Under the pieces are notes generated by a model that worked only from the letters and a program-made list of their open reading frames with translations, made no database searches and had not been told where the DNA came from. Positions 51,291 through 60,800 of a stretch of DNA of 64,000 nt are shown in pieces (positions within the stretch are counted from its first letter, which is position 1; the number at the start of each line of letters is the position of its first letter). This DNA comes from Aquilaria yunnanensis (lineage: Eukaryota; Streptophyta; Magnoliopsida; Malvales; Thymelaeaceae): the NCBI GenBank assembly GCA_039654915.1, contig CM077594.1, forward strand, positions 109,816,893 through 109,880,892. The letters run 5' to 3'. The position numbers and the translations under genes are program-made.

Positions 51291-52617
51291 AAAGAAAGAG
51301 AAAACGGAGGAAGAAGGTAGTCGAAACGTAATAAAAAATAATTTTGGGACTGTTTTGGCAGAGGGAGGAGAGGCTAGGACTAAAGCTTCTATTTTCTCTT
51401 TTTTTAAAACAGAGCTCGGAACTTTTTTCTCTGATTTTCTATATGTTCAGCACTGAATTTGGGGGGGTATTTATAGAAGGAGCTTAGCTGAACTGTGGAT
51501 GGATAAATTAATAAAAAATATCAAACTTATCTTTTAAATTGGTAAAATGACAGTTTCAGTCCTTTACGTTACTCCAGCTCTGGATAAGCTCAGAAGCTTC
51601 TGATTTTGACAATTTTAACGTTTTCTGTCAATTTGGGCTAGAAACGTCCGTTTAGGCCCAAAATTGACGCGAAAAATTACCCAAAGCTCCTGAAACTTTC
51701 AGAATTTGTCAATTTTGTCCGAAACTTCTCAATTTTGTCATTTTTACCTCAAACTTTTAATTTTTTTGTCATTTTTTTCTGAAATTTTATTTTTATTCCA
51801 AACACATACATATTCGCACATATATTATTTTAAATCAAATCTTCTCAAAATAAAAATATATTTTAAACTAATTAACATAATTAAAATCTTTTAGCAATAA
51901 TAATAATAATATTAATTTTTTTAATTAGTTTTTTTTTTAAAAAAAATTTTTTTTTTTTAAAAAAGGCCGGACGAAATTGGGTGTCAACAGCGCTAGGCCT
52001 GACCTCTTCATTTATACGGCAACATTGTAAATGACGAGCAACAACTAGATCGAGAGGAAACATTGAGATTGAATGAAGGAGGGGCAACCTTCAGGGATAG
52101 GGACAAAGGTAATGGGATTGAGAGCACGGGCTAGGGGATAGGAGGCAGAGCACAGAGCCGTAAAAAATTAGATGGCTCCAGCTTCAGGGCGGCGGTGTTC
52201 CTCCTCGATCTCAGAGTTCCTCCTTATCTTTGGCGGATCCCCCATCATTGCCACTTTGTGGTCCAAGCGGTCTCGAGCCATAAAGTGATCTAGCGGCATC
52301 ATTGGGATTACGTGGTAGTAAAAATTGAGAAAAGGGTTACCGGTGTTCAAATAGGTGGCAGGCCAAAGAGAGATTGATGAAAATACTGTTTTTGATAAAT
52401 CTAAAAGTTATGGGTGTTTAAGTTAAAAAAAAAAAAGGTAAAGTGGCTGTTTATATATTTTGGGTTGACGTTGTCAGTAGTTTATAGTACATTGTGGATT
52501 AATTCGTAAACTTTTATAAAGTTTAGGGGCCAATATTTAGTGAGTAGTAAGTTTTGGACTGAATCACTCGAGTTGTCAAAGTTCAAGGGCCAATTGTATA
52601 GCTTGGCCTAATTTTTT

Positions 52618-53381
52618 TGTATGAAACACATAGAATACATAAAGCAAAAATAATTATTTTAAAAAAAATTACTGATACATGAGAAAAGAACAATACTAAT
52701 ATCAACAATACATTTTCCAATATGACGATAAATTCATAGGTGGCTTACAATAATGTTCACCCTTAACTTGTTCTACAAAAGTAATATACTCATCTTATAT
52801 GATGAAATTTTGATTTTAAGTTAAAAATGATGTTCAGTTGATGATTTTAATAACTTATGACAAGAGATGGCAAAATTTTACCAAATTGCCCTTAGACTAG
52901 AACACGTGCGCGCGCGCGCACACACTTACACACACACACACATACTCCCCCCTCTCTTTCCCTTTAGAAAGCCTATCTCGCTATTGTTGCCATTGTTGTT
53001 GTCGCCTTTATCAAATTGTCATCACCTACAAATTAAAGCTTTTTAAGTCAATCATCGCCTTGAGATCTCGCCTTTTCCAGGTAATCATCATCTATGGATC
53101 TTTTTGTTGTCATTCACTTTCAGATCACATCGTGGCCACTCACCTTCAGATCATTGTCGATCATCATTCATCCCCAGGATCTCATTGTCACCGCTTGCCT
53201 CTGGATCATGCTTTCATCACTTCCCTTCAGATTCACCTATTATTGCTTTCAGGATATGTCGGTTATTACCTCAAGATCATGTTAATATTCACCTCCTATT
53301 CACCTTAGCTACTGCCATTCTAGGCTATGCTAGCTCATTCCTCGATCGTCTCTACCAATAAACTTTACAAATAAACAATTT
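52618..53381. other. Spacer with (CG)n/(CA)n tract and GATCAT-rich repeats
   Basis: A (GC)n-(AC)n microsatellite lies at about 52907-52942. From 53050 to 53290 short repeats such as TTCAGATCA and ATCATC recur, opening several overlapping frames without family features. The organisation (simple repeats leading to a TGTCTAA-rich array) parallels 12003-12970. Confidence 0.4.
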
Positions 53382-54090
53382 GCAAAAATGTCTAATAGAA
53401 GTTGTAGAAAGTCTTAAAAATAGGCAAAAGTATCTAAGTAAGTATGTAAAAGTAGTGCATGAATATATCTACGCAGACAATTTGTCTTTTTAGAGAATAT
53501 GTAAACAACACGTTCTTATCAGAAATGATACATAAAAGTGTAAAAGTGTTTGAATAAATATATAAAAGTACCTAAATAATACTACCTCAATCTCATATTC
53601 TTTATTCTATTTCAGTTTGTTTAGTTAACTTCGACTTAGATTTATTTATATTATTATTTGATAAAAAAAATTTAAAAAATTATATTTAAAAAGTGTAATT
53701 CTTATAATTTCTAAGTATAATTTTATAAAAATTTTAACAAATAATGATATAAATAAATTTATCTCAAGTTTAAGTCAAAAAATTGAAATAAAACAAACAA
53801 TATGGGACAGAGTAGCATGTAGAAGTGTAAGAAAGAATATGCTTACAATTTATTCCATTTAGAAATAAAAGTGTCTAAATGGATATGTGAAGTGTTTAAA
53901 TAAATATATAAAAAAATTTGAAATAATATGTAAAAGTATTTGATGTAATATGTAAAAATATATGGAACAAAACACAAACAAATTGTTATGCTCAAAAATA
54001 AAATTAACTAAAATAGTAAGTTAAAGTATCTAAATAAATATATAAAAATGTCAAAACAAAAATACAAAAGTGCCTGAACACTAAACAACT
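53382..54090. repeat. TGTCTAA-type degenerate repeat array
   Basis: Motifs like AAAAGTGTCTAAATGGATAT, AAAGTATCTAAATAAATATA and GTAAACAA recur irregularly, close to those of the 107-base array at 12003-12530. The array is interrupted by a MITE at 53582-53812. Confidence 0.6.
53582..53812. mobile_element. Stowaway-like MITE (copy 4) inside the repeat array
   Basis: Ends CTACCTCAATCTCATATTCT and ATATGGGACAGAG lie between TA dinucleotides (53580-53581 and 53813-53814). The AT-rich core of about 230 bases is related in plan to the other copies but diverged. Confidence 0.6.
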
Positions 54091-54355
54091 TTCCTAGTTT
54101 CTCCTATTCCCTTGTCCTCCGCTCCTCTTTCTATTTCATGTTTCTCTTTGCCCCGCCGCCATTTTTTATTTATTCCCATCCCTTAATTCATATTGGGCAA
54201 CCATCGATGCTCTTTCCTCCTACCTTTGCATCAGTCCTAGATTCCCAGCCTCAACATTGTCCGTTTCTGCTACATTTTTCAATCTCATTGACAAGAACAG
54301 CGACAAGCGACAGCCTCATAACCATCCCTAAGCCCATTAACAAGTTTTTTTTTAG

Positions 54356-54472
54356 ATGGACGGGAATGAGTGCTCGGCCGCCTTGCATGCCGTGTCAAAT
54401 TTGATGAAGTTGTTCGATGAGGACGGCGACAAGATCATCTCCCTCAACGAGTTTACAGGTGGCTGGAAAACG
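54356..54472 (+). pseudogene. Fragment of an EF-hand calcium-binding protein gene
   Basis: From ATG 54356 the frame reads through a helix (ALHAVSNLMKLF) into a canonical EF-hand loop DEDGDKIISLNE (about 54413-54448), then FTGGW. All main calcium-ligand positions (Asp, Asp, Asp, Glu) and the central Gly are intact. A T-run ending in AG (54354-54355) just before it looks like a splice acceptor. About 80 bases upstream (54278 onward) another frame reads FNLIDKNSDKR, like the start of another EF-hand. Frames stop soon afterwards and no complete gene is present, so this is a gene fragment, probably moved by a transposon. The parent family (calmodulin-like or another EF-hand protein) is not determined. 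Confidence 0.6.
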
Positions 54473-55779
54473 AATAAAATTTTTATTCTGGTTCAAGGGC
54501 TGTGCTGAAAATTTACTAGGTTTACAAGGGGTAAAATTGAAATTCTTTTGCATTAGACATGTGCACACACAATATCCGCGGTATTTAGGGCAATTGTTAG
54601 ACAAACTCTTTTTTTTTTTTTTTTTAAGAAGTATTAACTATGCACTTAATTCTGATTAAAAATACAAAATCATATTGACTCTCTTTTTCTGTCCAAATTA
54701 CCCATATCCAATCAGGTCATTTAATTCCTAATTTGCTGTCTTCTAACTGTCCAAATCTTCGCCATTTTTTCTTCAATCTTGTATGTTCGTCTTTCGGCTT
54801 TGTTGTTTTCGCTCAATCGCTCCTCTGTTTTTATTTTTGTTTTTTGTTTTTCAATTTTGCTGCCATCCTTTTTTTTTTCTTTTGCTGCAAAGCATATGAG
54901 ATTATGGTTGGATTCTTCTACGTAGGTTAAATACTCCTGGTCTTTGAACCTCAAGCATGTTTATTCCATTTATTCTTGAGATATTTATTTTAAGTTTATT
55001 CTGATTTACATGAAAATTTTGATTTGATCAAATTCTCTTTCTTTTATTTAATATCATAGAAATAAGTAATTTTTTGATTAGTCAGTTTATGTTTGTATTA
55101 TTCTTTAAAATCTTATGTCATTGTTAATTTGTAAGATGCGACATATTTTTGATTAAAATAAATTATTTTTTAATTAAAAGAAAAATGAACAGGCACGTGC
55201 GTTAAACGATACTTGTATTGTTTAGGGTTTTTGCGTGCAAGAAAATCTAGTTAATTTCATTACGTATTATGAAATTTAAATAAAAAAATTCTACATGTAT
55301 TAGGTGCTTTATATTTTATTTTGGTCAAGTGTTTATAGATATTTAGATTTTTTTAGGCTTCACTTATGCAGCAAAAAAGTGACAAAAAAAGTAAAAAAAA
55401 AAAAAAAAAAAGGAGAATTTGGGCTAAAAAATTTAGGAATTAAATCAATGAGTTTACTTGAAAAAGGGTAATTTTGGTAGAAAAAGAGAGTCAATCTTAG
55501 TTAATATGATTTTATAGTTTCAATGAGAATTAAATACATATTTAATGTTGCTTAACATGTGCCCCATTTATTATTATAAATTACAGATACACACACACAC
55601 AGTACACTGAAAAATGAATGCATTTGTTTTCAACTAAAGTTTCTCTATTTTTTTTTTTAAAATAGTTTTCCTCAGAAGTTTAGCTGACCTAAATTATGGG
55701 TATGCCTTGATCTCAGATTTAGTTAGAACTACACTATTTATCCAGTTTGGTCTCGAATCCATGGATCAATAATGAGGAA

Positions 55780-55842
<63 letters not shown>

Positions 55843-56182
55843 TTTCCCTATAGAAAAGTAAAAAGGTTTTATATATTAGCTCACATGTCAAAGGTAACTT
55901 CACAAAATTACTCTAATAATTAATACATTTCAACAATCATTATCAATAGTTCAAATTAAAGTTTATTGTAACACTTAATTAAAGATTCAGAGTCCAAAAT
56001 TTTTGCAGTTAATGTTTCTTCATCCAACAATTTTCTTGTTAAGAAAATAATCTGATACATAAACGGACACGTATATGTTATCAGAATAAAGAAAATGAAA
56101 ATGTTTATGGACATGTTTGACATTAACCCCGGTGATTAGTGTTAGAATTTTTAAAGGACTATCTAAAAGTGATATTAACTTT
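54473..56182. other. AT-rich spacer without recognised gene
   Basis: No protein family seen. Homopolymer runs (T at 54608-54626, A at 55393-55412), an (AC)n tract near 55588-55600 and the (TA)n microsatellite listed separately are present. Confidence 0.45.
55782..55839. repeat. (TA)n microsatellite, about 29 units
   Basis: Uninterrupted TA dinucleotides over 58 bases. Confidence 0.98.
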
Positions 56183-56678
56183 CACTACTAAAATTCAGGT
56201 ATTTACCAACTGCTGTGCATTGGTAAATGCAAGTTGGTATTCGATTCGTCAGAAATTTTTTTACCAACACACAAGTAATAACACGTTGGTAAATTCCAAT
56301 GCGTACACGTTGGTAAAATTCACGTTGGTAATTACCAACGGTCAGGAACCGGGCTTGGTTTCCATTGCGTAGTTCTAGTTACCAACTGTTGGGCAGTTGG
56401 TAACTTGATAGTTGGTAATTACCAATTGTTGGGCAGTTGGTAACTTGACAGTTGGTAATTACCAACTGTCATGACAGTTGGTAGGAGACCTCGTTGGTAA
56501 TTATCAACTTACAGCAGTTTGTAAGGGATTTGGTAATTACCAACGCGCATGGCAGTTGGTAATTACCAATGAGTGTGAGTTGGTAGTAAGCCGTTGGTAA
56601 TTACCAACTTGCATACGTGTTGGTAACAGTGTGTGTAAGTACCAACGCGGATGACAGTCGGTAATTACCAACGCGCGT
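56183..56678. mobile_element. CACTA (En/Spm) transposon terminus with palindromic subterminal repeats
   Basis: CACTACTAAAATT at 56183 has the form of a plant CACTA terminal repeat. It is followed over 480 bases by many copies, in both orientations, of GTTGGTAA/TTACCAAC, often joined as the 16-base palindrome GTTGGTAATTACCAAC. Dense subterminal repeats are typical transposase-binding arrays of CACTA elements. The element is interrupted at 56679 by a TRIM retrotransposon, and its other end is not in the window. No coding part remains. Confidence 0.6.
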
Positions 56679-57195
56679 TGTAACACCCCCATATCCCACA
56701 TGGGTGAATTGTGGGAAGCCTTATGTGGATATATAGGCTCCAATTCCAGAACATAAGCACCTAGCGCTTATCCTTTTCTAAAGGATAGCTCATGTGGTGT
56801 GGGCAGGTGTTCCGTTGACCAGTTCTGGACTTGGGTCATTACAGATGGTATCAGAGCCGACCCGGGACCACGATGGTGTGGCATAGTGGGTATGCACATG
56901 CATCGTCTACCGGGACTGATCCTGGATTCGAGAGGCTACTTGGCCAGGAGCTAAGTAGTCCGATTAGAGAGGTTACTTGGTCGGAGGAACCAAGTAATCC
57001 GATTGACCCCAACGGGGACGTTGGGTACATAAGGGGGGGAGTTTGTAACACCCCCATATCCCACATGGGTGAATTGTGGGAAGCCTTATGTGGATATATA
57101 GGCTCCAATTCCAGAACATAAGCACCTAGCGCTTATCCTTTTCTAAAGGATAGCTCATGTGGTGTGGGCAGGTGTTCCGTTGACCAGTTCTGGAC
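56679..57195 (+). mobile_element. TRIM retrotransposon (165-base LTRs), second LTR truncated
   Basis: The 5' LTR at 56679-56843 starts TGTAACACCCCCATATCCCA and ends GGGTCATTACA. A primer-binding site TGGTATCAGAGCC (56846-56858, complementary to initiator tRNA-Met) and about 170 bases of non-coding interior follow. Then comes a polypurine tract AAGGGGGGGA (57031-57040) and a 3' LTR from 57044. The two LTRs look identical up to TTCTGGAC (56830 / 57195). The second then lacks the final 13 bases and is joined directly to unrelated DNA. Size and lack of genes define it as a TRIM. It is not Cassandra, since no 5S rRNA-like segment is seen. Confidence 0.85.
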
Positions 57196-57508
57196 TGAGT
57201 GAGAGTACGCTGTAGCCCCTCGAAAGTAGAACTGGCTGGGACTGAGTTTTAACTTTGTGTTATTTGATTTCTAAATAAACATATGGTTTGTTTAAATTGG
57301 CACCTTATCCGCACATTAGTTTTCCTGGGATTGTCACTTAACTACTCTGATTTCGTTTAATACTCTTATTGTTTGGAAAATAATTTAAAAAAAAAAAATG
57401 TTTTACCTCACATTTTTTAAATTATTTTAATTAAATGCTTTATAACTCTGGGAATTTAAGATATCTTTTAAAATTAAGGTTTATAAAATTGGGGGCGTTA
57501 CAGTTTGG

Positions 57509-57521
57509 TATCAGAGCCAGA
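57509..57521 (+). other. Primer-binding site (initiator tRNA-Met)
   Basis: TTGGTATCAGAGCC follows the LTR end GTTACA by two to three bases. TGGTATCAGAGC is the usual complement of the 3' end of plant initiator methionyl-tRNA, which primes minus-strand synthesis in most Ty3/gypsy and Copia elements. Confidence 0.9.
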
Positions 57522-57814
57522 TTCGAGGAAGGCAGCGACCTCACTCAGTAAGTATGCTTCTTGTTTGTTTACTAAGTTAGAGACCTTGGATAGATTTCGA
57601 AAAGTTTCCATAATTGAGCATAATATATTAGCAAGTTTATAAGCAAAAGTTAACAACTTGGCTTTCAATAAGGGGACTCGTAAAATAATATACCAATTAA
57701 TTTAATGTCTAAAAAGATATAGGAGTTACCTAGAGCCTCACCTAGTGTTGTAAGTTAAAAGTTACTTCCAAAGTTGTTTAACTACGTTGAACTAAACCTT
57801 TTCCTTTTTAGGTC

Positions 57815-60800
57815 ATGGACCCACATGAGTACCCTGCCTTGGGTCTTGGGCAAGGCGCACAGGATGAGCCGCCAGCTCGTGGTCGAGGACGACCCCCACG
57901 AGGTCGAGGTCAGAATGCTCAAGTGCCTGGACAGGATATGCCGAATCATGGGCAACAAGCCCAAAATCTTGGTCAGCAGGCCAATGATGATCCATTGCGT
58001 CAGACAGTTATTGCCTTAGGCCAGTACTTTCAGAATTTGAATGAGCGGGAGCAGCAGCCTCATGCCCCGGCCAGATGTCAGCATAGGGCCGACCTACTTG
58101 AGCGGTTCAAGAGGCTAACCGGTGAGTATACTGGTGGGGTTAACCCTACCAAAGCTGAGGAGTGGATCAGGGCTTCGGAGAGGACACTTACAGCTTTGAG
58201 AATTCCAGAAGAGGACAAGGTGGACTTAGCTACCTTTAGCTTGGTTGAGGAGGCCCAGACATGGTGGGAGGCCACTCGACCAGGGGTTCCGAGGACTGAG
58301 GGTGGATATATCACTTGGGAGACATTCGTGCATACTTTTTATGGTCGATACTTCTCTGAGGCCATGAGGGACAGAAAAGAGCAGGAGTTTCTTGCACTGG
58401 TACAGGGGAGCATGACAGTAGATCAGTACACAGCCAGATTTAATGCCTTGGCCCGCTATGCTGAGCACATTGTGGCACATGAACCAAGGAAAATCAAGAG
58501 GTATGTTAATGGTTTGCGTGACGACCTGGCAGATAGGCTGATTATGCAAGAGATTGATACCTTTGAGAAGGCAGTATCCTTAGCTCAACGGGGTGAGGCA
58601 AGGATGCGAGATAAGCAACTATCTAGACCGCTTGACACGAGTCGGAGTCGTGTGCCATCACGACCTACACATGCAGGCAGTTTCCGTCCTATACCACGAC
58701 CGATGCCTGCCCAGGGGCGAGTACATTTTGGCAGAGGTCAGCCAATCGATAGTAGAGCTACCCGACTACAGCTTAATGAGACAGGAGGGTCTACAGTGCG
58801 ACCGGTTTTTCAGGGCCAGGGGGGGCCTAGATGTCAGACTTGTCATTTCTTTCACCCAATTGGAGGGCGGTGTGTGACCTGTTTCTATTGCCAGGAGATA
58901 GGGCATCTATCCAGGCAATGTCCTAAGAGGGATGCTCCACTAGCAGCACACGTTCCACCAGCAGCACCGGCAGAACCACCAACAAAGAAACCTCGTGTGG
59001 CAGGACGTGTTTACGCAGTGACAGCCGAGGAGGCAGAGGATGCTCCAGGTGTGGTGCAAGGTACGCTGTTTTTTTTTTTTTTTTATATAGTTTTTAATTA
59101 TAGCCTTTAATTTCAAGTTCACGGTAGTGGCATGCTTAGGTTAGTGATTGTTTAAATTGATCGTAGGTACTCTTTCTATTTCTGAGTTCCCTGCTAGAGT
59201 TCTTATAGACTCGGGGTCCACACATTCTTTCATATCTCCTAGACTAGCAAATCAGTTAGGCATGCCTGCTAAAGAGCTTCCTTTCATACTAGTGGTTTCT
59301 ACACCATCAGACACTAGTATGAGTTCTACTCGTATACTTCAATCTTGCTCAATTTCTGTTGGAGGACGCAATTTAGACTCTGACCTCTTTGTGCTTGGGA
59401 TATCTGAATTTGATTGTATTTTGGGCATGGATTGGCTACATCGCCACCATGCTAAAGTGGATTGCTATCAGAAGCTAGTTACCTTCTCCTTACCGGATGG
59501 GTCAGAAGTGCAATTTGTTGGGGATAAAAAGAGCTTCACTCCAATCTTAATTTCTAGCTTGCAAGCTAATAGATATCTCCGTCAAGGTGGTGTTGGCTAT
59601 TTGGCTTATGTGCAGACAGAGTCAGAGAAGCCTGAATCAGTAGCTGATATTCCCATTGTGGAAGAATTTCCAGAAGTGTTTCCAGAGGAGTTACCTGGAA
59701 TGCCACCTAGCCGGGATGTTGACTTCACCATTGATTTATTGCCAGGAACGGCTCCTATCTCTCAAGCACCTTATCGAATGGCTCCCTCAGAAATGGCGGA
59801 ACTAAAAAGTCAATTACAGGAGCTTCTTGAAAAGGGGTTCATACGTCCAAGTACCTCACCTTGGGGTGCTCCTGTTTTATTCGTGAAGAAGAAGGATGGC
59901 AGCTTGAGGATGTGCATCGATTATCGACAGCTGAATTTGGTGACGATAAAGAATAGGTACCCTTTACCTCGGATTGATGACCTGTTTGATCAGCTGAGGG
60001 GATCATCAGTGTTCTCTAAGATCGATTTGAGGTCTGGGTACTATCAACTGAAAATCAAAGAGGGAGATGTGTCAAAGACAGCATTCAGGACTCGTTATGG
60101 GCACTATGAGTTTTTAGTGATGCCCTTCGGGTTAACAAATGCACCCGCAGCTTTCATGGGCCTAATGAATAGGGTGTTCCAACCATACCTAGATCAGTTT
60201 GTCATCGTTTTCATAGATGATATTCTGATTTACTCATCAGATGCTGAAAGCCATAGAGAACATTTGAGGATTGCACTTCAGATGTTGAAGAAGCATAAGC
60301 TGTATGCAAAGCTGAGCAAGTGCGAGTTTTGGTTGGACAGTGTCACCTTTTTAGGCCATGTGGTAACTAAGGAAGGAATTTCAGTGGATCCTAGTAAGGT
60401 TGAAGCTGTGGTGAACTGGCAACAACCGAAGACCGTGTCTGAGATTCGGAGTTTTTTGGGCTTGGCCGGGTATTATAGACGTTTTGTGGAAGGTTATTCA
60501 AAGCTAGCACGCCCTTTGACCCAACTGACTAAGAAGGATCAACCATTCCAGTGGACCGAGCAGTGCGAAAATAATTTTCAGGAGTTAAAGAAGCGGTTAG
60601 TCTCTGCACCTGTTCTTACTCTTCCTGATGGGCGGAGTCGTTTTGCAGTTTATACAGATGCATCTCATCAGGGGCTTGGCTGTGTATTGATGCAGGCGGG
60701 AAAAGTGATCGCTTATGGGTCTAGGCAGTTGAAGCCTCATGAGCTTAATTACCCAACTCATGATTTGGAGTTAGCAGCCGTCATACATGCATTAAAGCTT

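Larger units (their letters stand above)
48083..51994. mobile_element. Solo LTR, about 3.9 kb, Tat/Ogre-like, with 5-base duplication
   Basis: GCGCT at 48083-48087 and 51990-51994 flanks a segment that starts TGTGGTAACGTCGGG and ends GGGTGTCAACA, the TG..CA ends of an LTR. The first 150 bases contain TTTTCGGGAGTCGCCACCAA, GTCGATTGGACACCTTA and CGGTTACGCTAA blocks, which I recall from plant Tat/Ogre-type Ty3 LTRs. No gag, pol, primer-binding site or second LTR copy occurs inside, so this is a solo LTR left by recombination. A TATA-like TATTTATAG at 51468-51476 lies about 510 bases before the end. Confidence 0.75.
47399..52608. mobile_element. Mutator-like element with about 180-base terminal inverted repeats and perfect 9-base duplication
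   Basis: The left end (GGCCAAACTAACATTTGACC) matches the reverse complement of the right end (GGCCAAGCTATACAATTGGC) and continues for about 180 bases through CCCCTGAACTTT, AACTCGAGTGA, ACTACTCACTAAATA, AATCCACAATG and CAACCCAAAATA. TAATTTTTT at 47390-47398 and 52609-52617 is an exact 9-base target-site duplication, the MULE hallmark. Without the solo LTR inserted at 48088-51989 the element would be about 1.3 kb. Its own interior has short CTCCAATC-rich repeats and no transposase. Confidence 0.85.

Noticed and set aside
48083..51994. Complete LTR retrotransposon instead of a solo LTR
   Set aside because: No gag or pol motif, primer site or repeated LTR terminus was seen inside; the start and end sequences each occur once.
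48696..55839. CRISPR-like array reading of the regularly spaced repeats
   Set aside because: The repeats are tandem without unique spacers and lie in plant transposon DNA. CRISPR arrays are not expected in a plant nuclear genome.
56831..57121. 96-codon open frame between the two TRIM LTRs
   Set aside because: It spans the primer-binding site, interior and LTR of the TRIM. Such elements are non-coding and the frame matches no retroelement protein.
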